Below are positions 42,395 through 53,706 of a stretch of 60,000 bases of DNA, piece after piece (positions within the stretch are counted from its first letter, which is position 1; every line of letters starts with the position of its first letter). The notes under the pieces are model-generated. The model was not told where the DNA came from. It saw only the letters and a list, made by a program, of their open reading frames with translations, and made no database searches. Source of the stretch: Takakia lepidozioides (taxonomy: Eukaryota > Streptophyta > Takakiopsida > Takakiales > Takakiaceae); assembly GCA_030704615.1 (NCBI GenBank), contig CM060734.1, positions 25,484,001-25,544,000 on the forward strand, in the 5' to 3' direction. The position numbers were made by a program, and so were the translations under genes.

Positions 42395-45300
42395 TTAAGC
42401 CATTCCATACACGCCCTCACCATCCGTAATAGCAAGCATGATTTTGCTGGTCATGGATTTCATGGTATCATAGTTGGGTATCATGAACTCCTGAAAACAT
42501 GTCCGAGCAAAAGGTAATGATAGTTTGGATATCGACGCATCATGCACAATGGAGATTTTGTCAACCTCCGAGAAGTAATGAGAGTCTATGATGAACTTGT
42601 GGAGACGATGTCTTTCATAGAACGTCATTGATTTCACAAGCTCCTCGAACCAAGAACATAATTGTACTGGAAAATCAGGGCTATATGTGCAAGACAATAG
42701 AAATTCATCCGTTGTAAAAGTCAGTTTTGCATTGAATACAGTGAGTAATGAGGTCACTGTCAACTGTGTCTTCACTTCAAATTGCTTCAGATCGTTGAGC
42801 ACATCCTGTGAGATTCGACCGGTATCATCCTTTTCTAAACTGTTGATGGCAAAGTAGAAACCTCTCTTAGAACTGCTCCAGTTGCAGAACATTTTGTAAA
42901 TAACAAATATTTCATGATGGATCTGTAAGTTGAATCAATTGAGCAAGGGGATCCCTCCACTTGAGATTTGTCCTTCACTTCCATCTTCAAGATGAACACT
43001 ATAATGTCCTAGAAACGATCATCCGTAATAAGTTCTTGTCTATACTCTTCTTTGGAGGTCTCATCTTCCATATTCTTGAGAACCTGGAAAGCATGAACAT
43101 GGTTGGGAAAACGCTCATTCATGTCTCTTTCATACAATAACAGCGTCTCCCGATTTACTCCTGTATCCCAATTTGGAATATCTCTGGTTGCATGGGCCAA
43201 TGTGCTCGTTGCTCAAAACCTCATTGTCTTTCAAATGATGGACAACACGGCGTATTTGGGGATTGCCAAAGACTGAGTGAACACACTGCACATGACAAAG
43301 GATATGATTATAAATTGGATCTATACCATTAAGCAACTACAACAACAATGTAATATAATATACACACACCCTATATGATAGATTATTAAAATGCTTACCC
43401 CTGAGTTATTGAAAAATTATTTCCATGCGGACGTTAAAAATTTTCGAGTAGGACCACCGATGTCAGTAGTGCCTTCCTCCAGAATACTGACTCCATTATG
43501 AAATTGGGATATTGCTATGTACTTCACAAATAACATTGGAATGCACAGTCCATCTCGGTTTTGGCCATCGAAGAAAGTCCATAATGTCTCCAACTCCATC
43601 CCTGCCTTCACCTTTCAGCCAACGTAAGCAAATGGGTAAGAATTACTCGAGCAGTTTATCATGATTTAAATGCATGAAGCACCATCTATGGATTATAGGC
43701 AGATGAAATGAAACCACCTGTAATTCAGTTTTGTCCAACTGAAGTGCCGCAAGAGTGTAGGTAGTCATCCTATGTTTCAAGTGATGTTGTATGTGGGCTT
43801 CATATGCATCACCACACTTTCAATGCAATCCTTAGTTGTATGGCCCTCATGTCGATTTTTTGGTTGTCCTCCTTGTATCCATCCATTGCTTTGGTATAAT
43901 TAGCTTGTCTGGAAACCATAGCCTCCAGTCCCAATAAGCTTACACCCTTCGCTTTTGGCATCTCCTTGACTACTTGCCACAATTCAGCAGCTGACATGCT
44001 ACCAATTATAAATTTGCCATCGATTAAACTTGACAGTAATTCCCATTCTTCCCAATCAGGTTTTGCATGCCCTTCAAAGATGCTTTGTATTTCATATTTT
44101 GAGAACACAGACAATGACGGGTTGTTCTCCAACAAAATCTCCAAATGAGTATCCACGAGTTCATCACTTAGGCCAAGGTGATCGTTTCATCTTCCAAGCA
44201 ACATAGCCAATGTTGAGCTTGCTGCAAGATCACTCTTGTCTATTTCATGTTGTGAGCTCTCCATGCATCTGTAAAGGTTGTCCCATTTGATGAGCTTGTC
44301 AACATGTACATGGGGGTCACAAGTAGAATTAAAACCTTCTAACATTCCTTCACCAACTTGCAAAATTCAACATGAGAATTTAGGGACGACTCTGATAACA
44401 GGGAAAAACAAGGTGAAATGTGTTGAAGAAGGTGCCTTCATTGCAGTGCCTTGTTCTATCGATCCGAAATTGCATCTGCTTCTCTCTGTAGCCCAACAAG
44501 CATGCACCTTTTTGTCTCCATTGTCCCATCATTGACTGGGGTCGGAAAAGTGTTCATTCGAAAGCTTCTCCTCATCTCTGTTATCTGTTTTTGGATACTT
44601 TCCTGCTGCCACATTAGTAACTTGTCAAAGTCACTCCAAACCACCACAGATCCACCCAACGAGCTAACTTACAGAATTCAATATGCATCTCAGGACCGAG
44701 TCTGATGAGAGGGAAAAACAGGCTGAAATAGGTCGAAGAAGAAGGTGCCCTCACCACATTGTCCTTGACCTTGTGTCATGATGCATGGAGGATATGACCG
44801 ACCATCAACCCAAAAGGACCACTTGTGTGTGCTGCTTGTGTGTGTTAGTTAGGTCGGATTGGTCTGTGAGAACCACCACGGTGCATCTGAACATTCTTGC
44901 CTTACTTATCAACACCTTTCAGCTCACTCACTCGTATTATTCTCTACTGGCCGCTTGGTTTAGGACATGTAGTTCCCTGTCGGCTGCCTTCCACGTAGAT
45001 TCCAATAATATCACCCGTGAGGCAAAATCCTCTTCAAATTTATATCTGTTGGTTTTGGCCACAAGAGCTATTGTCATAGGTGTGTTTCCTGGAGAAAACA
45101 CATTCAACACGCTAGATGATTCCAGATCAATAAAATTAGTATGTGTTGACATACTAATGGGAGGTTCAACATGATCGGAACAATCCACTTCAACGCTTTC
45201 AGAAGATGCCATCGGTCGTTTGCGACGTGAACCATTTGAACTGGAGCAAACCTCGGGAATAGTCACACTTCTTACTCTTGGAAAGTGTGCCTGTATGGCA

Positions 45301-46634
45301 GTCCGGTGGTTATGCACAACGTTGGTTCCTGGAACAGACAATGCCACAACCTTGTCATTATTTAAGGACACGTGACAAGAAGTAGCTGTTGGTTGAGGGA
45401 ATGGAAAACATTGGAGGAGGATGGTGATCTTTTTGGTTCCATAGCCTCGTCCTCAACATCATCATCTTCGACTTGATCATTGTTGTTCACTGTATATTCC
45501 ACAACAAATTCCCTTCGTTGAAGTAGGCTTGCCGATTTCACATACTCGTCCACTTGATTTTGGACTAGAAGATAATAAGGATCAGGTATGTAAATATTCT
45601 GAACAAGCCCCACATCCAAAAATTTAGCATCACATAAATTTAAACATTATAATCAATACAAATCTCAAAAAGAAATGTGCACGTACTCTGCAGCTAAGTA
45701 AACTGGTTGTATTGAATACATGCAAAAAGGACAAGCAAATCAAAGACCATTTATTGTATTTGAAACTTACCTTTGGTCTCCCCCCTTTTTTTGTAGGAAG
45801 GTGTGACCAGATTTCATCTTTGCAAAGGTAGAAAATAGACTCCGGTAACACCAATCCAAGTCCTTTTCGTGCAACATCCTTCTCATTGGCAATGTAATAA
45901 AAGAACCCTGCAATGTTTGCAAACTCTGGTTTTTGATAAAAATTTGCAGCAACCTGAGCAATATACTTCTAACCAGTCCCCTCGGCAAAGCTCACGTTCG
46001 GATTTCCATACATCCCGCCCCACTTTGTTTCTGGCGGCAGACTAACAGTGAGACATTCTCGCGCAGTAGATTTAATTCTTCTTGTGACTGTACCTACCAA
46101 TGTTGGATGTTCAATCGTGTCAATCTCCAATGGAAGGGCTATGTGACGTTCCATAGATTGGGGCCTGCGATCACGGTTGCTTATGCCAGTATTGTGGCCA
46201 ACACTTGGAAATTGAAATCGGGGTGTGAGAGACCTAGATGTTCGGAGGGTGCTCCCTGTCGGTGTTCTTGGTCGGGGAAGTAAGCCATAATGTCTTCCAC
46301 CTACATGTTCAAAGGAAAAATTAAAAGCATAGCTATTGGTAACCTCGCTTGTCAGGCTTTGTGGATACGTGACAATGTTCACAGCAGGATCTTCTGGTCG
46401 TATTACAGTTGTAGCACTTGGTGAAGCTGTCATATTTAAGCAAGTTCTACTTTCAGAAGCAGCACCTGTTGCAGCGCCTGAAGTCCCTCGTGAGTGTGAG
46501 CGAGTTACACTTGCAACGCCAGTAGAAGTCCCCAGGGAGCCAACGTTGGGAGCCATCTCTCGACCATCAACTTGAATTGATTCACGACGTAATGTTTGTC
46601 CACGTGACGATTGTCTATACAAATTAGACTGCAT
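42395..46634 (-). pseudogene. HECT-type E3 ubiquitin ligase gene, several lesions
   Basis: HECT ligases pass ubiquitin from a catalytic Cys to substrates. The last block (42892 to 42395) ends LPFARTCFQEFMIPNYDTMK and SKIMLAITDGEGVYGMA, matching the HECT C-lobe (LPxAHTCFNxLxLPxY); the Cys codon is 42497-42499. An N-lobe block (43611-43417) has EEGTTDIGGPTRKFLTSAW, like the HECT GGPxREF motif. Upstream, exon 1 (46634 ATG to 45771) is a Ser/Thr/Arg-rich region followed by YIAQVAANFYQKPEFANIAG. Exon 2 (from 45598) joins in phase with NIYIPDPYYLLVQNQVDEYV and an acidic tail. Lesions: TAG at 45969-45971 inside exon 1, a frame change at about 45372-45440, and TAA at 43417-43419. The middle contains a dispersed repeat (44280-44910). 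The HECT call is moderately secure; I do not recognise the N-terminal part. Confidence 0.65.
44280..44910 (+). repeat. Dispersed repeat inside the HECT gene
   Basis: Two related stretches, GAGGGAAAAACA(A/G)G(G/C)TGAAAT and GAAGAAGGTGCC, occur near 44395 and 44705. They are followed by CCTCACCACATTGTCCTTGA, CTTGTGTGTGCTGCTTGTGT and GAGAACCACCACGGTGCA. The same block is at 58197-58400 and 58580-58880 (+), and in reverse at 37325-37450. Confidence 0.7.
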
Positions 46635-46639
46635 TTTGT

Positions 46640-48420
46640 CGAGCTAAAAGGCCACACAAAACCAACGAAAATTCGCACCTACTTCTCCTTCAGAAACTTG
46701 TCATTTCAAGCATTCAGAACACACATCGTCCATCCTGAGAAACAACAGGAGAACCACCACCAAAGATTTTAGTGAGGGTTTCATTCTAATCATTTGATAT
46801 TGAACAACACCAACCGGAGTATGACCACACTGTCACACGATCGAGTTCCAAGTCACTGCAGTTAGAAAGGGCAACTGTAAGTTTCAATGTCTATCAATGA
46901 TAAGAGAGAGAGTATACGACGCTCCTAGTAACATTGAGGTTATATAATGACAAAGTCTGACCGTGAGGTTAGTGTTTATGAAGTCGGCTGTGTGGTCAGT
47001 CAGTATCATAGTCCTTGGCAAATTTGGGACAGAGAAAATAGCCAACAAGTTTTTCAATGAAGCATGAAAAGCCAAGCGGTTCTGAAGTAGTTAAGTTGCA
47101 AATATTTGTAACTTGTAGAAAGAAGCAAAGAACCGCCTTGGAAGAATATGTAGACGTGTCACTGTGAATAGCTCGTATACAAGCACCGGATCCGTAATGA
47201 TGTACCTGGTTGCAGGAGTAAGGGTCTCGAGCAATTACCTGAAAGTTGCGTTGGATTCTAGTCTTGCGCGTCAATCTTCCCAAGTGTCAATCTTCGCTAC
47301 TTCAGGCCTGCACAACAATAGCAGCATGAGCTTACATTTCCAAGTTATTCCTTTCTTTTGTATGAGATGATCCGAGCCTACAACAGCGCAATATCCATAG
47401 ACACGTCCAAACATAAAGGGTCCGGCTGCAGCATGACCGTGGCTAGCAAATGGACTTCAAAGTGGGTAAAGTGGTCCATTTATGGCAAACTCCGAGATGG
47501 ATGGACAAAGAACCTCCATCTCTCAATCAAAACGAACACGCCTTAATCTTCGAGTTAGAGTGTCGAATTATTGGATCTTGAGGTGGTGCACAAAAATTAC
47601 CTTCTCAGATATTAAGACTTCCCCACAACTTTCAAGCACAACCAGCAAGAGAGAAACACAAAAGAACCTACCATAATGCAAGGTAATTTGGGCAACTCGT
47701 GCATTCATTCATAAGGTTGGCAGCGGCAGATTAAATTCCTAATCACCTTAGCACTAAGTATGTGGTATTAGTATCATCTCCTTGTTCCTGCTGTAATTAG
47801 TGGATGCACCACGACATGCGCTTGATAGTGAAGCCCTCTAACAGCAAGAAACAACAATACTGAACATCAAGAGATTTCAAAGGTGCGACGTAGTATAGTG
47901 TCGTTGAAGATAGATTAATTGAAGATATTCGGATCAGCAGTTTGAATCTGGCTTCGTACGATATGGCAGATACAGACATTTATCAAAGTACAATCAAATT
48001 CAAATTGCAGGTGTTTCGCCACTATCTCCGTATGTACGTGGCTACAGCATATTGCCAGGCCTCAAGTATTATACTTAAACGCTAGACCATCACTGCCCAC
48101 CCACGGGCAGTACTTACAATCTCATATTTTTATTCAATATGTGCTTTGGTTGTTTCTTTGAATTAAGGGATATAATGAATACATCTATTTTTATAAATTG
48201 TATAAGAAAAATACATCTATTTTCCATAAAAAAATGGTTCTTGTCTCTCTTATCAAACTTTGAGTGGTTATGAGGTGGGACGGTTGTATGTTTGACATGA
48301 AACTGAGAAATTTAAATATAATTGTTATCAAATTTATTGATTAGTTCTGAGTACTAGGCTCAGTATGAACTCTAATATCATTATAGAGAGATAATCAGAT
48401 AATGTATTAAAAATTATTAT
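46640..48420. other. Spacer, no supported gene
   Basis: Short open frames only. The stretch 48100-48420 is AT-rich. Nothing recognised. Confidence 0.3.
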
Positions 48421-48422
48421 AT

Positions 48423-48538
48423 ATTTAAACGTAATTCAAGACATATACTCGAATATAATTCTCGGGAAATAACATGGCATATTTAGACGTAATTCAGGAC
48501 ATATACTCGAATATAATTCTCAGGAAATAACATGGCAT
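48423..48538 (+). repeat. Tandem duplication, 58-bp unit
   Basis: ATTTA(A/G)ACGTAATTCA(A/G)GACATATACTCGAATATAATTCTC(G/A)GGAAATAACATGGCAT starts at 48423 and again at 48481, differing at only three or four bases. Confidence 0.85.
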
Positions 48539-48539
48539 G

Positions 48540-50227
48540 TAGTGCAGTACCAGACTCCATAGTATGGGATCCCTGGAGATAGTACTTGAATATGTTGCCA
48601 TCAATGTATGGAAGTGCATATCAAAGACAGCATGAGATGGCCCACGAGCATACATCGCTGTGCATGACATTGAGCATGGGGCATGCGTGAAGAAGAGGGT
48701 TTTATTGTGAGAAATTTGCATTTTAAATCTGGAAAGTCGATTAGGTGCATCCAGGCCACACTTGGGGACTTGGCCCGCGCCACAGCTCCTCACATCACAG
48801 GTGAGAAGTGCAAATTGGCCGTTCCTGCCACAGGTGCAAACAGGACGCCATATTCAGCCCCATTTTGGGCAGCTAACCTGCCCTCCATCCTATGTGTCAA
48901 CTAGGGTCAGGTTAGGGAGAAATTCCAGGCACCCCCCACTTGCGCAGTGTGGCGGGTCTCCCAACACCCTTTATTTCGCCCCCTCCACCCTAAAGCGCCC
49001 CCATTGGCAGGCAAAGGCATCCCCCCAAAACCCACATACCTTAGGGCTACCAGCCAGAAAGTATAGGCAAACATAGGTGCACGTGGAGAAGTCATGGGCA
49101 GGGGAAAAAATCATATGAAGGGAAGCTCTGATTGGTGCGAAAGTTTTTTTGTGCTTACAAAAACCTGCCCACTACAGTACAACCGGAGCGATTGACAATT
49201 CAACGGTTCAGAGCTTTTCACCGAATTTTCTAATACAGTTTTGTGCTTGCCCCTTTGATATTGGGAAATTTGACCCCCCAAATTGGCCATACAAAGCAGC
49301 CCACATGAGAACATGTCAGAAAAAGCTGAAATTTTCAGGGCAGGTGTCTTACCTGGCAGGGTACAATAATATGGTTTGTGTCATGTCAAAAAATTTCACA
49401 GCTGGGAAATTCGATAAGAAAAGCTGTGTTTTTTACCCCATTGTAAATAGGAAATTTATTTTTGGCCCAACTTTCAACATTATAATCTTGCAATCCGGCG
49501 GTTCGATTTGGACCAGACTTTTTGTGGTCATAGCTGGGGTAGGTAGGAACATATTACAACGGGGTCAGTTCCTGATGAAATCTCAAGATATAAATTATTT
49601 AGTGGGGAAGGGTCAATTTTTTGGGGGTGGACCCAAAAATTGGGGTTAGTCCTTTAAGAGCCATGAGAGCATCTGGTCAATCATTAAATGCAGTGATTGT
49701 TTAGCCAATTATTCTAGGATTTCTCAGAGCTAAAGCACCACAAGCTCTAGGAAAATATTTTGTGCCCTTTTTTTTTGGAAAGGGGACGGAGGCCCTTTTA
49801 ATCAAATTAAATAAAAGGAGGTTACAAAATGGTGGAAAAAATAACCATGGAGAGGCCGTGAGGGTTACTGATGGGGAACATCCCACTCACGAAGCTAAGC
49901 GAGCTTTGTGCCTTGAAACATCTTTGAGTAGTTTGTTTGAGATTGTAGGCATTTTTTTATGAACTTTCTGAAATTTCAACAGTTTTTTCTAAATTTCCAC
50001 TTATTTATTAGGCATGTTCATTTCTAATTATTTATTGCGGAATCAGCCTGCCCACTACGGTATCTATAACACAAGTATATGTGTTGGTGGAAGGTGACAA
50101 AACTTTCCAACTTACAATTGAAAATATCCATGCTCAAGCATATGTGTCCAGTTCATAGGAGAACACATTATTATCAGTTGAGTCTTGTCAATGAACCTCT
50201 TCCGCTTATTCTACACTACGAGGACGA
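48540..50227. other. Spacer with one long open frame
   Basis: A plus-strand frame of 166 codons (49149-49649) has no recognisable motif. CTGCCCACTAC(A/G)GTA occurs both at its start (49166) and at 50049, suggesting a repeat. I do not call it a gene. Confidence 0.3.
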
Positions 50228-50233
50228 CCAGCA

Positions 50234-50300
50234 TGTAGCCCAGTGGTGATGGGCACATACCACGTTGGATGTGGTTGTGGGTTCAAACAACCGTCTGGTG
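50234..50300 (+). repeat. tRNA-derived element (SINE-like)
   Basis: TAGCCCAGTGGTGATGGG resembles an A box and GTGGGTTCAAACAACC a B box, with tRNA-like spacing. No clean cloverleaf, so SINE head or tRNA relic. Confidence 0.45.
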
Positions 50301-50592
50301 TGTCATGAAGGTGTCCACCTTCCTACTGCAAGGTAGTAGCCTTCGAGGTCAAGTGACATCATAAGTTACGCTCCCTTGGGGAGGCGTCATACTTCTATAC
50401 ACTACGAGACTGTGTGCTTACCAATAAAAATACCCTCACAAAGGTAATTCTACAAGTCGGTTCTACCGAAAATTATTCTAGGGGAGATACCCTCGTGAAG
50501 GTAATTTCTATATCATGTACAGCACCTCCTTGGCACAAGGGTCTCGGCTACAAGCAGGAAGGAAGAAAAGGGGAGAGAGGAGGGCGGCACCG

Positions 50593-53007
50593 ATGGCAGG
50601 CCCTGCAACGCCAGCCAACAGTGATAAGAAGGCAGTGAACTTGCACGACCCCTACTCCATCAAGCGTGTCCTCGATGACGCGATCTCCGAGGTTTGTTGC
50701 ATACCTTCCTTCCGGTTGTATTTTCATGTACTAACCTGTGTGCTATTCAGCTTGAGGGTGCTTCAGATTTGAAATAGGGCGGAGATTGTGGGCGCTCCTC
50801 AACTGGTGGTGGTAAACGTCAATTAGTGGAGATGACGGATTAGTCAGCAGTGGTAGGTTGATTTGAATCTGGAAGTGGGGGCAGAGAAAGAGAGGTCGAG
50901 AGAAAGGGACCTCTCAACGAACTCACTCTCAAATTCTCGTTTGTGATCAATCTGGTCCAGTCTTTCTGCTACCCTTCATTCACTTTGGCTCCCACCTCCC
51001 ACCCCTCTAGAATTGGACACGATTGAAGTGAGATTGCTTCATCTTCAAATTATTCTCACGCCTTCGAGTTAGGGCAATACTTGATCTTTAAACGGAGCAG
51101 ATCGGTGTCATACATGGTCAGAAAATTGATGTATTTAGGCAACACGTTGTGTTCATCATGGTTTGCAGATAATACTGGGACGAGGTTATGTGGAGAACGT
51201 GAGCATCAGCAATGTGAAGATGGGCATTGGCGTCATCACATGTGCCATTGCGCTTGCTGCCCAGTTCTATCCCAAAAAGTTTCCAGAAAACAAGTCATTC
51301 CTTATTGGCTGCATCATCTTATATCCTCCCAACTTTGCAGTTTGAGATTATGCTGGCCACTTTTCTGGACAGTTTCCGTGTCAGTGTCTTCTCTAGAACT
51401 GGGAGTGGTGCAAAGGGGAAAGGAACATTGGGAACATTAGTCTAGGTAGACAGACAAAAGTAACTCCAAACTAGTGCAAGAGGAGTGATGGTGGGGGGAA
51501 ATGGGACGTGGTAGGGTAAGTCCAGGGAAAGGGAATGAACACATATAGATATTCATTCGAAAGATCATGGATGCATGCATATCCTTGACTAGTGCAAGTA
51601 CGTGATATTCAACGCGATTTTGCAGTATATCATCCTCACCAAAGAAAAGCAGCACATCATTATAACCTACCCTTTCCCGGTATGTTATACCTACTCTGCA
51701 GTTCTCTTTTGTCCTCACTCTTGTAAAGTTATTAAGCTCTTTCTTTCTTGCAGAAATGCTTGGCCAGGATATCTGTGCGAGGCATTACACATCTTAGAGA
51801 AACCTTTGATGAATAGTTGTTTTTGGACTGCTTCTTGAGGGCCCCACTCTCTTTCTTGTGTCCTGCGTTCTTTTGTCCCATATGCTCTCTGAGCTTTCTG
51901 TATTATGAGATCCGTGGGAGATTCCACTGTCAATTCCGTGGTACTCAGTCTTTCACTGAAGTCTTCCATTATGGGGATCAGAAATGCTTGGCAGCTTACC
52001 TGCACAAGGCCTTGACCCTTAGGCAATCCCTTATGCGGTAGTTGCTTTTGGGCTGCTTTTTGGCCTGGTTTTGTCTCCTCTCTCTTGTTTTTTTCCGTCC
52101 AGACGTTATAAAGTACCATGTCATTTCATTTCTTTCTTTTCTCCCTTCTCTCTCCCTCCTCTCGTCTTTTGTAGTCAAACTTTGTCCCATTGGGCCCCTA
52201 GGCTGCCTGTGGATGTTGCAGAATAGAGTTAGGGGGGTCAAGCATCCATTGTTGTTAAAATACAATCAAAGAGGAAAGTATCTTGTATTGGTTAGGTTGT
52301 CTCATCACAATTTGTTGTCCTGGGCTTGAGGTACAGGGTTCATTTAGCAGTACTGGTTTGGCTGTGTCCTCAAAGCTACCCCGCTATTCAGACAAGTATA
52401 CTCTGTGGATAGCAAGCTCTGACCCGCAATCCATTGCTGCCCACTCACCTGTGGAGTTGACTAAGAGTGTGACCAAATGGTACGTAAATTGTGATGGCGA
52501 GATACCTATACATCTATTTACTTGCTGAGCGTAACAACTTATGAAAAAGGGTGACGCTTCACTGGGTAAGAAGCCTCTTGGTCACACTAGCTTCTCTGTT
52601 TGCTTCATGTTTTTTGTGGTTTTACTTGTTTGTTCTACTTCTGTCCCTCGGACAATGCTGGCCATTTGGGCTTCCCACGGATGTGATATCGTCTTTCTCT
52701 CTGCGTCTGTAGTTCTATGTGTCCTTGCTGACAGTTTAGTACAAGTGCTGAGGACTAAGGGTGCAGTGGTGACTTCAACGCTTTTCCTCTCTCTTCAACA
52801 TATGGCCGGTGACAGGGTCTGAGTGAACTGCAATCTCTTGACCTTTCTGTCAGTTGGTGGCTGACCTCAGAACTAAGAGTTTGAAGTGATGGGAAATGTT
52901 TATGGTGCAGGTTTACAAAAGATGGATTCCTTGCAGAGGGCATATTTGGGGATGATGTTGAGAGCTTAATGGATGATTTTGAAAAGGGATCTCGCAAGAA
53001 TAAGTGA
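50593..53007 (+). CDS. SPCS2: Signal peptidase complex subunit 2 (SPC25)
   Basis: SPCS2 is an accessory ER-membrane subunit of the complex that cleaves signal peptides. Five exons: 50593-50691 (ATG; VNLHDPYSIKRVLDDAISE), 51169-51320 (VKMGIGVITCAIALAAQFYP, KKFPEN, a first membrane helix), about 51598-51679 (NAILQYIILTKEKQHIIITY), 52337-52479 (STGLAVSSKLPRYSDKYTLW, VELTKSVTKW) and 52911-53007 (FTKDGFLAEGIFGDDVESLM, basic end RKNK, TGA). Exons 1, 3, 4 and 5 join with GT-AG introns in phase. Intron 2 starts ATATCCTCC and has TCCTTGAC near its end, so it is U12-type with an unusual 3' border. Length and order fit plant SPCS2, and every exon is open. AATAAA at 53295-53300 may serve as a poly(A) signal. 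Confidence 0.92.
51752..52100 (+). repeat. Diverged direct duplication within SPCS2 intron 3
   Basis: AGAAATGCTTGGC at 51753 and 51981 begins two stretches of about 110 bp that share AGTTG(T/C)TTTT(G)G(A/G)(A/G)CTGCTT and TTTCTTGTGTCCT/TTGTCTCCTCTC endings, about 228 bp apart. Confidence 0.5.
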
Positions 53008-53009
53008 AT

Positions 53010-53529
53010 TCAAGGACAAATCCCATGAAGGGCTGATGGTGATAAAAGATTACGGTTGTTATCCAATGACCTTTTCAGTTATTTGACAGTTGTGGATTGA
53101 GGAGAAGTAATCAGTTTCTCCCATCGCCTGTCTCCTCAAAGCACGAAGTGTTTTGACCGGGAGATGGTGTGCATCTGCTAGTGAGTAATGTTGTTGACTA
53201 ATGCGCAAGTTTTAATGCATCATTTAATGCCTGTCGAAGCTACAGTTGCCATAAAACTCAAAACTGTAAAGTCGTTTACACATTGCGAAGTGGCAATAAA
53301 TGTACTCCATGGATGTGTGGCTGGTTATCATATTTTTGGGAAGTAATGTCAACATTAAGGATGTAAGGGGGATAAAGGGAGATCAAGGATTCATTTTTTA
53401 CCCATATGAAGGAGAAACTCGTGGAGAATGCAAGTCAGTCATCTGATTTTAAATGGAAGTGGGGTTCTCCAAGCTTGCATCTTGCACCATATTATTGTGT
53501 GCACACAGTTTGTATATTTCTAAACATCA
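53010..53529. other. Spacer downstream of SPCS2
   Basis: No gene was recognised between the SPCS2 stop and copy C of the CACTAG-rich segment. Confidence 0.4.
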
Positions 53530-53706
53530 TGTCGTGCGCATACATATCACTACACAACTACATCGTTGTCCAAAACCACACAACACATGTGCACGCCACA
53601 CACTAGTATACCACTAGTCCACCACTAGTCCAATCACTAGGCTACAACTAGTCAGTCACTAGGTTACCACTATGCTGCCCACTATGGCAGTCACTAGTCC
53701 ACACAA
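53530..53706 (-). repeat. CACTAG-rich 177-bp segment, copy C
   Basis: The plus strand runs from TGTCGTGCGCATACATATCA to CACTAGTCCACACAA, the same borders as copy B. It joins directly to integrase-coding sequence at 53707, which in the full element lies about 0.9 kb away. Confidence 0.85.

Noticed and set aside
49149-49649. 166-codon plus-strand ORF as a gene
   Set aside because: No motif and no partner exon; a phrase at its start recurs at 50049, so a repeat is more likely.
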